DNA of 64,000 nucleotides from Lysobacteraceae bacterium P. Lineage in GTDB: Bacteria; Pseudomonadota; Gammaproteobacteria; Xanthomonadales; Xanthomonadaceae. Of this stretch, positions 1-7,702 are shown in pieces (positions within the stretch are counted from its first letter, which is position 1; the number at the start of each line of letters is the position of its first letter). The stretch is from the NCBI GenBank assembly GCA_005503055.1, contig SCOX01000006.1:1-64000 (forward strand). Reading direction: 5' to 3'. The notes under the pieces are model-generated. The model saw only the letters and a program-made list of their open reading frames with translations. It had not been told where the DNA came from and did no database searches. The position numbers and the translations under genes were made by a program.

Positions 1-596
1 TTCTTGGCTACCTGCGGCGGACGCGGGCGATGCGTCGTTCGCGCCACCACACACAGAAGGCCGACAATCACGGCCGCATCAGCAATACCGTCTCGATCCG
101 CGAACGTCCGGCGGCGGTCGAAGACCGGGCCGTGCCGGGCCACTGGGAAGGCGACCTGCTGTTCGGCGGCAGCAACAGCCAGATCGCCACGCTGGTGGAG
201 CGGCATACGCGTTACGTGATGCTGGTGAAGGTGGGCGGCAGGGACACCGAATCGGTCATCGATGCCTTGATCAAGAACGCGCAGCGGTTGCCAAAGGAGT
301 TGTATCGCTCGCTGACGTGGGACCGCGGCAAAGAGATGGCCGATCACCGCCGCTTCACCCTGGCCACCGACATCCAGGTCTATTTCTGCGACCCGCAGCA
401 CCCGTGGCAGCGCGGTTCCAACGAGAACACCAACGGACTGCTTCGGCAGTACTTCCCCAAGGGGCTGGACCTGTCCATGATCACGCAGGCCAAGCTCGAC
501 GCAGTCGCGAGGGAGTTGAACGGACGGCCCCGCAAGACGCTAGGCTACGAAACGCCGGCCGAAAGATTTCAACAAGCTGTTGCATCGACCGGTTGA
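1..596 (+). CDS. IS30-family transposase, 3' part (cut by window edge)
   Basis: DDE transposase of the IS30 family that would cut and join the ends of its own insertion sequence. The frame is open from base 3 at the left edge, so the N-terminal helix-turn-helix lies outside the window. The catalytic core is intact: first Asp in [10 protein letters not shown], second Asp in LTWDRGKEM, and Glu in [12 protein letters not shown]. Thirty-three residues separate the second Asp and the Glu, which is the DD(33)E spacing of IS30. The motif [11 protein letters not shown] and the C-terminal PAERF are also typical. The copy shows no frameshift in the visible part and may be active; the missing 5' part cannot be judged. 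Family assignment is by motif recall. Confidence 0.93.
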   Translation, partial: LGYLRRTRAMRRSRHHTQKADNHGRISNTVSIRERPAAVEDRAVPGHWEGDLLFGGSNSQIATLVERHTRYVMLVKVGGRDTESVIDALIKNAQRLPKELYRSLTWDRGKEMADHRRFTLATDIQVYFCDPQHPWQRGSNENTNGLLRQYFPKGLDLSMITQAKLDAVARELNGRPRKTLGYETPAERFQQAVASTG

Positions 597-602
597 AACC
601 GC
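575..602 (+). repeat. Probable right terminal inverted repeat of the IS30 element
   Basis: The transposase stop codon lies inside the sequence CTGTTGCATCGACCGGTTGA (576-595). It resembles the right end of IS30 as I remember it (TGTTGCGTTGACCAATTGAA). The inference is that the element ends at about 600-603 and that flanking host DNA starts there. The left end is outside the window, so the repeat cannot be paired. Confidence 0.5.
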
Positions 603-744
603 AACCCAAACCGGTCATTCACGCGCGCTACTGAATGGTTGCACCGCATCTTGGGGAGCGTGGCTTGCCCATACTTCACCCCTGCAGTTGTCTGCCGTCC
701 ATCGCTGGCCCTATGCTCAGGCGGGGACATGGGGAGCCACCGGG

Positions 745-1521
745 ATGAATCGTTCGCGTGCTGTGCTGGCAATACCGCTGGCCTGCCTGTGGTTGTTCAC
801 GACGCCACTCAAGGCAGGAGAGGTCGAACAACAGCCGGTTCTGGTGCATCTGCAGGCCGGACTCGACGTCGATAGGGAGGGTCATGTCTCGGGCGTGACG
901 TTCGTCGATGACGAGAAGGTGCCGGACAGCGTGCGCCGCGATGCCGAACGTATCGCCCGAACCTGGCGTTTCCAGCCGCCGAGCAGTGCAGGCAAGCCCG
1001 TCAGCGGTCGTACGTACGCAGGGATACAGGCCTGCCTGGTCCCGACGCAGGTCGGCATCGCCTACAGCTTCGCGTTCGCCGGCAATGGACCGGCTAGTAC
1101 TTATCAGCAGGCGCGAAAGCCGCACGGTGTGGCCATGCCGGTTGCGAAGCTGCTTAGAGAGGGCGTGAGCCGGCTCAGAGGCAAGGTGGTGTATGTCGTC
1201 GCACCCGACGGCACGGCCACGGTGGAGAAAGCAGTGCTCGACGATCCGAAGTTGCAGGCGCGCTACGGCGATCTGTGGCTGCGCGATCAGCGTGCATTCT
1301 TCAAAAATTACCGCTACCGGCCCGAACTCGTCGACGGCGTGGCGATGTCGACCCGCCTTGAAACGGTGTGGGAACAGGTCTGGTTCGAGCAAGGCAAGAG
1401 CCGCGACGTCGACGCGCGTTTGCAGGCCGAAGCCGAACGCTCCGATGCATGCCGCAATCTACGTGGCGACCAGAACCGCCAGATCGCCAGCGACAGCGTG
1501 TTCAAGCGTGTGGAAAGCTGA
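745..1521 (+). CDS. Exported protein with TonB C-terminal-like repeats
   Basis: A 258-aa protein of unknown role. It starts with a signal peptide of about 24 residues (MNRSRAVLAIPLACLWLFTT...KA), so the product is exported. The ATG at 745 was chosen because GGGGAG at 731-736 is well placed and the signal peptide begins there; the same frame is open upstream into the IS end. Residues about 40-90 (GHVSGVTFVDDEKVPDSV, then ARTWRFQPP) resemble the C-terminal domain of TonB-type energy transducers. A second similar stretch follows at about 150-220 (GKVVYVVAPDGTATV, then FFKNYRYRPE). There is no membrane anchor or proline-rich spacer, so it is not a normal TonB. It lies directly downstream of the insertion sequence. 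Confident as a gene, unsure of function. Confidence 0.7.
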   Translation: MNRSRAVLAIPLACLWLFTTPLKAGEVEQQPVLVHLQAGLDVDREGHVSGVTFVDDEKVPDSVRRDAERIARTWRFQPPSSAGKPVSGRTYAGIQACLVPTQVGIAYSFAFAGNGPASTYQQARKPHGVAMPVAKLLREGVSRLRGKVVYVVAPDGTATVEKAVLDDPKLQARYGDLWLRDQRAFFKNYRYRPELVDGVAMSTRLETVWEQVWFEQGKSRDVDARLQAEAERSDACRNLRGDQNRQIASDSVFKRVES

Positions 1522-1601
1522 GTTCGCGTCGGAACCAGGGGTAAGCCGGGAGCAAATCGACGTGGTTGCCCTCCAGCGGGTGTAGGTGCGAACGGATCAC
1601 T

Positions 1602-1629
1602 ATGTCCGCTCCTGGCCGTTAGCGGACAT
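1602..1629. repeat. TGTCCGCT/AGCGGACA hairpin repeat, copy 1
   Basis: ATGTCCGCT (1602-1610) and AGCGGACAT (1621-1629) form a perfect 9-bp stem around a 10-nt loop. The same arms and loop length recur at 2556-2581, and a degenerate copy lies at 1661-1688. It looks like a dispersed intergenic palindromic (REP-like) repeat rather than a gene-specific terminator. Confidence 0.75.
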
Positions 1630-1660
1630 TGCGGCAGGGCGGACGCCGGATCGGATGCTA

Positions 1661-1688
1661 ACGTCCGCTTCCGCACCAAAGCGGTCAT
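1661..1688. repeat. TGTCCGCT-type hairpin repeat, degenerate copy 2
   Basis: ACGTCCGCTT (1661-1670) faces AAGCGGTCAT (1679-1688). One base of the right arm departs from the AAGCGGAC expected for a perfect stem. It is the middle of three copies within 1 kb. Confidence 0.55.
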
Positions 1689-1739
1689 CAACGCGGGCTT
1701 GCTGCTATTTACCTGTCAGCGGATCCGAGGGGGATTGAG

Positions 1740-2246
1740 ATGATGCATGGAATGGCGATCATGCCTGCCATGAAGGATTTCGGACTGTTGGCTGTACTGG
1801 CCTTGGCATTCTGGTGCTGGTCGCTAACAGGGGTCGACTTCGTGCGCACTGAGGCTTACGAGGCATACTCGGACGCGTCAAAGAGTGGGGCCATGCAGCG
1901 GGGGTGGTTACCTCGCGATATGCCCGTTTCTTCAAGGAAGATCCTTGAGACGTACGACGTGGATACTTCGGAGATGTGGATGCGCTTCACTTCAGACGCC
2001 GAAGGAATCGACAAGTTGCTCGATCGCTGCACCGCATCCGCGGCTGTCGAGTTGCCGAACAAGAGAAGGACTTTGCGTCAAGCTCCCTGGTGGCCAGAGC
2101 CGTTGACTGCCGGTAATGAGGTCGCCGCGTCAGGTGGCCAATGGAGTTTGCATTCCTGTCCTGAGATGCGCCATGCGCAGCAGAAGGTGGCGGCAGGCGT
2201 CGCTGTAGATCGCGCGAGTGGAACCGTATGGTATTGGGTGAACTGA
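1740..2246 (+). CDS. Hypothetical membrane-anchored protein
   Basis: A 168-aa protein that I cannot assign to a named family. Residues about 13-31 (FGLLAVLALAFWCWSLTGV) form one hydrophobic segment, either an uncleaved signal anchor or a signal peptide, so most of the chain should face the periplasm. The segments RGWLPRDMP and ETYDVDTSEMWMRF recall small hypothetical proteins scattered in xanthomonads. The start is uncertain among ATGs at 1740, 1743, 1752 and 1761; the first follows a good purine-rich site (CGAGGGGGA, 1726-1734). It sits between copies of the TGTCCGCT repeat, with an independent-looking leader. Codon use is less GC-rich than in the xylan genes, which would fit an accessory region. 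Confidence 0.6.
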   Translation: MMHGMAIMPAMKDFGLLAVLALAFWCWSLTGVDFVRTEAYEAYSDASKSGAMQRGWLPRDMPVSSRKILETYDVDTSEMWMRFTSDAEGIDKLLDRCTASAAVELPNKRRTLRQAPWWPEPLTAGNEVAASGGQWSLHSCPEMRHAQQKVAAGVAVDRASGTVWYWVN

Positions 2247-2291
2247 AGGCGGGCGTGCGCCGCTGCCGCATGGAGTGACGGAGAAGAATCA

Positions 2292-2540
2292 GTGGACGAC
2301 GAACAGGATCCTGGTGAGGCTCGGCAGCCCGAGGGGCCGACACCGCGTCAAATGGCGAAGTACGCCGTCGAGGGGCTCGTCCTGGTACTGCTGCTGGCGC
2401 CCGCGTTTTACCTTCGATCGATGAAGAAGTCACCACACGCTTGGCTGTCCGCGGAGAGCTTCAACGACTTTGGAGCATTTCTTCTCTGGGCTGTAGTCGT
2501 AATCGTTCTGGTACGGATTGGTTCACACGGAGACCAATAG
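2292..2540 (+). CDS. Small hypothetical two-helix membrane protein
   Basis: An 82-aa protein starting with GTG at 2292, preceded by GACGGAGAAG. An acidic or polar N-terminus (DDEQDPGEARQPEG) is followed by hydrophobic segments at about residues 27-42 (GLVLVLLLAPAFYL) and 60-76 (FGAFLLWAVVVIVLV), so both termini are probably on the same side of the inner membrane. It lies 45 bp downstream of the preceding hypothetical gene and may be cotranscribed. No family recognised. Confidence 0.5.
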   Translation: MDDEQDPGEARQPEGPTPRQMAKYAVEGLVLVLLLAPAFYLRSMKKSPHAWLSAESFNDFGAFLLWAVVVIVLVRIGSHGDQ

Positions 2541-2555
2541 CCCGATGTTGGCCAG

Positions 2556-2581
2556 TGTCCGCTTCTGCCCGATAGCGGACA
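2556..2581. repeat. TGTCCGCT/AGCGGACA hairpin repeat, copy 3
   Basis: TGTCCGCT (2556-2563) and AGCGGACA (2574-2581) form a perfect 8-bp stem with a 10-nt loop. Both arms match copy 1 at 1602-1629 exactly, and the loop is similar (TCTGCCCGAT here, CCTGGCCGTT there). Confidence 0.75.
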
Positions 2582-2641
2582 ATCCGAACTGCCAGTGACC
2601 CATGGCGTTGGGCGTTCATCCCAGATCACGGCGAGGGGACC

Positions 2642-2785
2642 ATGTTGATGACGATAATCCTGGCGGTTTCTGCGATTTCGCTTTCGCTCGGCATCTGGGC
2701 GGTCGTTGGGGAAATGAGGCGACTGCGTGCGGAACTGAGCCGTATCGCCAGAAGCTCCGGTCAACGAGGCAGAGACGGCCACTGA
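2642..2785 (+). CDS. Very small single-pass membrane protein (47 aa)
   Basis: A short frame beginning MLMTIILAVSAISLSLGIWA and ending in a basic tail rich in Arg and Ser. GAGGGG lies a few bases before the ATG. The hydrophobic N-terminal half would span the inner membrane and the arginine-rich tail would stay in the cytoplasm by the positive-inside rule. It has no recognisable family. It is listed because the start signal, the clean hydrophobic segment and the absence of any other gene in 2541-2871 make it plausible. Confidence 0.4.
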   Translation: MLMTIILAVSAISLSLGIWAVVGEMRRLRAELSRIARSSGQRGRDGH

Positions 2786-2871
2786 CCGGTACCCTCCCCG
2801 CCGCGTGGCGCACATGCTTCCCGGGCGGGATAAACTTACCTGCCTGGGACGGGGCCAGGCCAAGGGGAATC

Positions 2872-3540
2872 ATGGAACCGCAGTCGATGGTGCTCGCTTC
2901 GGTGCTGATCGTCGAAGACGATGACAGCGCGCAGCGCCGCTTGTTGCGATTGACGTCGGAGGTCGCCGGCCACGATGCGCAGGTCGAGGCGGTGTCCGAT
3001 CTGTCTGCGGCGCGATTGCGAATGTCGACGCAGTCTTTTGTGCTGGCGCTGGTGGACATGCAATTGCCCGACGGCAACGGCGTCGAACTGATCGCCTGGA
3101 TGCAAAGGCATGTGCCGCAGACGCAGGCGGTGGTCGTATCGGCCTGGGCCGAGGAGGACGCCATCCTTGCGGCGATCCGTGCCGGCGCGATCGGCTATCT
3201 GCTCAAGAGCAGCGACGACGCAGAGCTGGCGATGTTCCTGCGCATCCTGCAGCGTGGCGGTGCGGCGATCGATCCGGTGATTGCACGGCGCATCCTGACG
3301 CTGCTGCCGCAAGCCGCGGCGACGCCGACGCCCGAGGAAAACGAAAATCGCCTGACGGCACGCGAGAGCGAAGTGCTGGGGCTGGTCGCGCGCGGCCTGA
3401 GCAATCGCGAGATCGCCGAAGCGACCCAGCTGTCGCGCCTGACTATCGAAAGCCACACCCGCAACATTTATCGCAAGCTCGCGGTCGGTTCGCGTACCGA
3501 AGCGGTGTTCGAAGCGCGTTCGATCGGATTGCTCACTTGA
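2872..3540 (+). CDS. NarL/FixJ-family response regulator
   Basis: A 222-aa two-component response regulator. The receiver domain (about 10-125) has the acidic pocket EDDD at 15-18, phospho-acceptor Asp62 in ALVDMQLPDGNG and Lys112 in YLLKSSDDAE. The C-terminal LuxR-type helix-turn-helix (about 160-210) carries LTARESEVLGLVARGLSNRE and IESHTRNIYRKL. The ATG at 2872 is preceded by AAGGGGAAT; the frame is open further upstream, but that part lacks domain sense. The stop codon overlaps the start of the following sensor kinase (TGATG), which indicates translational coupling and a cognate pair. The target genes are not evident; the adjacent YadA-like adhesin gene is a candidate by position only. 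Confidence 0.92.
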   Translation: MEPQSMVLASVLIVEDDDSAQRRLLRLTSEVAGHDAQVEAVSDLSAARLRMSTQSFVLALVDMQLPDGNGVELIAWMQRHVPQTQAVVVSAWAEEDAILAAIRAGAIGYLLKSSDDAELAMFLRILQRGGAAIDPVIARRILTLLPQAAATPTPEENENRLTARESEVLGLVARGLSNREIAEATQLSRLTIESHTRNIYRKLAVGSRTEAVFEARSIGLLT

Positions 3541-5375
3541 TGCGACGGGGCGCGTGCGCGTCGTTCCTGATGCTCTGCGCGCTGTGGTTGGCGATGGCGT
3601 GCGCGCAGGCGCATGCATCGGCGTCCGTGCTGACGATCGATCGCGCCGAGGCCGTCCGTTCCGACTGGAACGCCACCGAGCCGCCCGCCACCGGCTGGAC
3701 GTCGGTGAAGTTGATGGATTACTGGGATGCGCGCTGGCCCGATCACGACGGCGTGGTCTGGTACCGGCTGCACTGGCGACAGGACGACTCCAATGCGCCG
3801 ACTGCGTTGTTGATCGACTACCTGTGCATGACCGGCGCGGTGTACGTCAACGGCAGCCTGATCGGGCGCGATCCGAGCCTGGTCGAGCCGCTGTCGCGCA
3901 CGTGGAACTCACCGCAGTACTACCTGTTGTCGGCGCCTGTGCTTCGACAAGGCGAGAACACGCTGCTGGTGCGGGTATCGGGGCTGAAGGCGTACCAGCC
4001 CGGTTTCGGCACCGTCAGCGTCGGCGATCCGTCGGTGGTGCATGCGCAGTACCGGAACGATCGCTTCCGCCGTTACGACATCAAGCTGATCAATCTGGCG
4101 ATGAGCGTGGTGCTGGGCGGGATGTTCCTGCTGATCTGGCTGCTGCGTCGGCAGGAGTCGGTCTACGGATGGTTCGCGCTCTCGGAGCTGGCCGGTTCGC
4201 TGTACGGCGTGAACTTCATCGCCACCGGCACCTGGCCGTTCCCGAGCACCGACGCCTGGCAGGCCTTCATCGCCGCGATGTACATGGCCGCAGGCGCCAG
4301 CTATGCCATGTTCCTGCTGCGTTACGGCGAGCGGCGCTATCCGCGCGTGGAACGCGCCATGGGTGCGCTGACCTTGCTTGGCTTGATGGCGGCACTGCTC
4401 GCGCCGGGCTGGATGGGCCCGCACCGGACGCCGTGGATCCTGCTGGGCGGTGCGTTCTTCTACCTCGCGATCGGCTGGTTCCTGGTCCGGGCGTGGAGCG
4501 TGCGCCGCATCGACTACGTGGTGATGGCGGCGTGCGTGATCGCGCCGGTGCTGGTGTCGTTCTACGACTTCGCCCTCTACTTCGGTTGGGTGCGCGGCGA
4601 CACCTACCTGCTCAGCCTGACGTCGGTGTTGACGCTGATCGGCGTCGGCTTCGTGCTCGCCTACCGCTTCGTCATGGCGATGCGCCGGACGGAAGGCTTC
4701 AATGCGGAGCTGCAGCGTGAAGTCGCAGCCGCGACCTCCGACCTGGCCGAGACGCTCTCGCGCCAGCACGCCACCGAGCTCGCGCACAGTCGCGCGGGTG
4801 AGCGCCTGCAACTGGTGCGCGACCTGCATGACGGTTTCGGCGGCACGCTGGTGGGCGCCATCACGCAGCTGGAGCAGGCGCCGGAGGACATGCCCAAGGC
4901 GAAGGTCGTGGATGTGCTGAAGGAAATGCGCGACGACCTGCGGCTGGTGGTCGATTCCACCGCCCGCGACCACTCCGACCTGACGGCGCAGCTGGCGCCG
5001 CTGCGGCATCGGTTCGGGCGGCTGATGGAGATGGCCGACATCGACAGCCGTTGGCAGTTCGACGGACTCGATGGCGTCGAGTTGGACACTGCGCGAAGCC
5101 TGGACCTGCTGCGTCTGCTGCAGGAAGCGCTGACCAATGTGTTCAAGCACAGCAGCGCGCGCCGCGTGGAAGTCCGCCTGGCACGCGTGGAAGAACATCT
5201 GCGCCTGCGCATCGACGACGATGGACAGGGCATGACGACGCAGGCATCGAGTAGCGCAGGCGGCGCGGGCCTGGCGAGCATGCGTCTGCGCGCCAGTCGG
5301 CTCGGCGGGCAATTGCGGATCGACTCCGATGCCACCGGGACCGCGCTGCAACTGGAGTTTCCACTGGTGTCGTGA
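3540..5375 (+). CDS. NarL-type sensor histidine kinase with 7TM receptor-like N-terminus
   Basis: A 611-aa membrane sensor kinase, partner of the upstream regulator. Order: signal peptide (1-27); periplasmic beta-rich domain (about 30-180, with VWYRLHWRQ and AVYVNGSLIG, like the jelly-roll sensor of 7TMR-DISM proteins); about seven hydrophobic helices (about 185-385); a short coiled coil; a HisKA_3 dimerisation domain with phospho-acceptor His430 in VRDLHDGFGG; and an HATPase_c domain with LLQEALTNVFKHS, DDDGQGM and GAGLASMRLRASRLGG. The ATG at 3540 shares one base with the regulator stop codon. All kinase motifs are present, so it should be active. The domain pattern suggests a soluble carbohydrate-like periplasmic ligand, but this is not shown by the sequence. 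Confidence 0.9.
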   Translation: MRRGACASFLMLCALWLAMACAQAHASASVLTIDRAEAVRSDWNATEPPATGWTSVKLMDYWDARWPDHDGVVWYRLHWRQDDSNAPTALLIDYLCMTGAVYVNGSLIGRDPSLVEPLSRTWNSPQYYLLSAPVLRQGENTLLVRVSGLKAYQPGFGTVSVGDPSVVHAQYRNDRFRRYDIKLINLAMSVVLGGMFLLIWLLRRQESVYGWFALSELAGSLYGVNFIATGTWPFPSTDAWQAFIAAMYMAAGASYAMFLLRYGERRYPRVERAMGALTLLGLMAALLAPGWMGPHRTPWILLGGAFFYLAIGWFLVRAWSVRRIDYVVMAACVIAPVLVSFYDFALYFGWVRGDTYLLSLTSVLTLIGVGFVLAYRFVMAMRRTEGFNAELQREVAAATSDLAETLSRQHATELAHSRAGERLQLVRDLHDGFGGTLVGAITQLEQAPEDMPKAKVVDVLKEMRDDLRLVVDSTARDHSDLTAQLAPLRHRFGRLMEMADIDSRWQFDGLDGVELDTARSLDLLRLLQEALTNVFKHSSARRVEVRLARVEEHLRLRIDDDGQGMTTQASSSAGGAGLASMRLRASRLGGQLRIDSDATGTALQLEFPLVS

Positions 5376-5522
5376 GGGACCGTTCCCGCGTCGGCGCGGG
5401 GACTACCTGATTTCGGGGATGTCCGGAATGGCGGGTGGAACACATCCTCGCGCCTTGCCGTGGGGGCGGCGTTTGCGCAGGTGTTCGCTTTCCGCGGCCC
5501 GTCCTGTTGCCCGGAGAACGCC

Positions 5523-6905
5523 ATGCGTTGCACTCGCCACCCATCCTTCCCTTCGCGATCGGCATTTGCGAGGGCGCTGATATCCGGCATTCCGGTCGTG
5601 GCCGTCCTCCTGATGCTGTACACACCCGCCGCGTTCGCGCAGGCGGTTGGCGGCGGGGGAGCGACGCCCTGCAGCCAGAACGCAGCTACCCGGGACATCG
5701 CCTGCGGAAGCGGCAGCGAAGCGAGCACGCCGGGTTCGCCGGGTAATCCGCCTATCGGCTACACGGTCAGCCCCGGAGGCGCAGGCGGCTCGGCGAATAC
5801 GGCCATCGGCGAGAACAGCCAGGCCGGCACCGGCGGCGGCGGCGCCGGAGGCACTGCCGGCGGCACCGGAGGCTTGGGTGGAAACGGCGGCACGGGGAAC
5901 TTCGCGATCGGCATCGACTCCCGCGCCGGCACGGGCGGCAACGCCGGCAATGGCGCTGCAGGTGGCACGGGCGGTGCCGGCGGCACGGGCGGCGACAACA
6001 ACATCGCGCTGGGCAACGGCGCGTCGGCCGGTGTGGGTGGTCAAGGCGCAAATGGTTGCTGTGGCTGGCCCGGGAATGCCGGTGCGAACGGCACCAGCGG
6101 CAACACCTCATTGGGCCAGGGCGCTAGCGCCAACGGCGGCGATTCGGTGGCGTTGGGGTCGGGCAGCACCGACGGCGGCGTGGCCAACGTGGTCTCGGTG
6201 GGCTCGGCCACCTCGCAGCGCCGCATCATCAACGTGGCGGCCGGGTCGGCAGGTACCGATGCGGTCAACGTGAATCAGTTGACGAGCGGCGATGCGGCGA
6301 CGCTGGCTTCGGCCAATGCGCACGCCGATGCGGTGACTGCGACAACACTGGCCAACGCGAACGGCTACGCCGTTGCGCGTGAAACCGCCATCCGCAGCGA
6401 CATGGCCATCGCCAGCACCACCACGCTGGCATCGGCAAACAGTTACACCGACGCCGCTGCCGCCACCTCCCTGGACGCAGCCCGTACCCACGCCGACGCT
6501 GGCGACGCCCAGACGCTGAGCGATGCCCAGGGCTACGCGGATGCCGGCGATACCGCGACCCTGACCGCAGCCAATTCCTACACCGATCAGCGCTTCAGTG
6601 AAGTGACCGGCCTGTCCGACAACTTCGGCGCCCTCAGGAAAGAGGTCGACGACCGCTTCGATCGCACGGATCGACGCATCGACAAGATGGCCGCGATCAG
6701 CGGTGCCTATGCGGGCATGGCGATGAACACCGCCGGCCTGGCCGGCAACAACCGCATCGGCGTGGGCGTCGGTGCGCAGGGTGGCGAACAGGCGATAGCG
6801 GCCGGCTACCAGCGCATCATCGGCAACCGCGCGAGCGTGTCGTTGGGCGCCGCGTTCGGCGGTGGCGAGAAGAGCGTCTCGGCGGGTGCAGGATTCAGCT
6901 GGTAA
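5523..6905 (+). CDS. YadA-like trimeric autotransporter with glycine-rich head
   Basis: A 460-aa predicted surface adhesin. An extended signal peptide (1-40, ending AAFAQA) is followed by a glycine-rich region (about 85-200) built of GGxGG repeats interspersed with IGENSQAGTG, IGIDSRAGTG and LGNGASAGVG. These are spaced like YadA head repeats but separated by collagen- or PGRS-like glycine tracts. Then come a neck (TSQRRIINVAAGSAGTDAVN), an alanine-rich coiled-coil stalk of repeated TLASANSYTDA-type units, and a C-terminal YadA anchor with GAYAGMAMNTAGLAGN and GNRASVSLGAAFGGGE ending in Trp. The ATG at 5523 follows GGAGAA. Trimerisation and self-export through the outer membrane follow from the family. 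The glycine tracts are the odd part. Confidence 0.88.
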   Translation: MRCTRHPSFPSRSAFARALISGIPVVAVLLMLYTPAAFAQAVGGGGATPCSQNAATRDIACGSGSEASTPGSPGNPPIGYTVSPGGAGGSANTAIGENSQAGTGGGGAGGTAGGTGGLGGNGGTGNFAIGIDSRAGTGGNAGNGAAGGTGGAGGTGGDNNIALGNGASAGVGGQGANGCCGWPGNAGANGTSGNTSLGQGASANGGDSVALGSGSTDGGVANVVSVGSATSQRRIINVAAGSAGTDAVNVNQLTSGDAATLASANAHADAVTATTLANANGYAVARETAIRSDMAIASTTTLASANSYTDAAAATSLDAARTHADAGDAQTLSDAQGYADAGDTATLTAANSYTDQRFSEVTGLSDNFGALRKEVDDRFDRTDRRIDKMAAISGAYAGMAMNTAGLAGNNRIGVGVGAQGGEQAIAAGYQRIIGNRASVSLGAAFGGGEKSVSAGAGFSW

Positions 6906-6910
6906 CGGCA

Positions 6911-6937
6911 AGGACGGCCGCGACGTCTGCGGCCTTT
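6911..6937. terminator. Bidirectional hairpin between convergent genes
   Basis: GGCCGC (6916-6921) and GCGGCC (6929-6934) pair around a 7-nt loop. AAGG precedes the stem and TTT follows it, so it could end transcripts from both the adhesin gene and the convergent reductase gene. The stem is short. Confidence 0.5.
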
Positions 6938-6971
6938 GCTGGACGATGCCGATAGCGCGAACGTTCGCTGC

Positions 6972-7532
6972 TCAGCGATCGTTCCTGGACACGCGGTAGG
7001 TCAGCTCGGCGAAACCGGTCCCCACCTGGTTCACGGACACAAGCGCGAATCCGGGGCTGAGCACGCGACGAGGGAACAGCGGCTTTCCCTTGCCCAGCGT
7101 CACCGATCCGACCTGGACGATGATCTCGTCCAGCAGTCCGGCATCGTGGAACTGGCCGGCAAGATCGCCGCCGCCCATGACCCAGATGTTCCTGCCTGCT
7201 GCGGCCTCGCGCATCTGGTCGTGCACCGAGGTCACATCGCCGCTCGCGAACGACACCTTTGCGCCGGGAAGGACGGGAAGCGTCCGACGGGTGAACACCC
7301 ACGTGGGTTGTGCGTAAGGCCACGCGGATCCGGTCTGATCGGACACTTCCTGTGCGTTGCGCAGGATCCACTCGTAGGTCGCCGAGCCCATCGCGATCGC
7401 GCCCACGCCTTCGAAGAACGCCGGGTAGCTGGTGTCGTTGATGTCTCCCAAGGGAAACAGCCAGTCGAGCGAATCGTCTTCCGTGGCGAGGAAACCATCG
7501 AGGCTGGAGGACGTGTAGTACTGCGTCTTCAT
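6972..7532 (-). CDS. RibD C-terminal/dihydrofolate reductase-like protein
   Basis: A 186-aa cytoplasmic protein of the RibD_C/DHFR-like reductase superfamily, presumably NADPH-dependent with an unknown substrate. Recognisable parts are the N-terminal strand and loop TQYYTSSSLDGFLA (residues 3-16), AIAMGSATYEWIL, WVFTRRTLPVLPG, and the cofactor-binding IWVMGGGDLAGQF followed by LLDEIIVQVGSVTLGKGKPL. The ATG at 7532 was chosen because the family begins just before KTQYYT; the upstream extension is arginine-rich and unlike the family. The gene is transcribed away from the M24 peptidase gene, and the 170-bp gap should hold both promoters. Many genomes carry several of these reductases with unknown roles. 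Confidence 0.88.
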   Translation of the reverse strand: MKTQYYTSSSLDGFLATEDDSLDWLFPLGDINDTSYPAFFEGVGAIAMGSATYEWILRNAQEVSDQTGSAWPYAQPTWVFTRRTLPVLPGAKVSFASGDVTSVHDQMREAAAGRNIWVMGGGDLAGQFHDAGLLDEIIVQVGSVTLGKGKPLFPRRVLSPGFALVSVNQVGTGFAELTYRVSRNDR

Positions 7533-7702
7533 TGCACACCTTCGTGGACGGAGCGGCCACAAAAGGTACACGCGATACCCGTCCGCCGGAATGCCGCTTC
7601 TGGCCATTGGGGGCCCTCCACGGAAGGCGCAGCGCGGGGCATTCGCTCGCCGCCTTCGGCCTCATACTGCGAAGCATCCGTCAGAAAACTTCCGGAGACT
7701 CC

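Noticed and set aside
580-744. Upstream extension of the TonB-like gene into the IS end
   Set aside because: The signal peptide and ribosome site point to ATG at 745.
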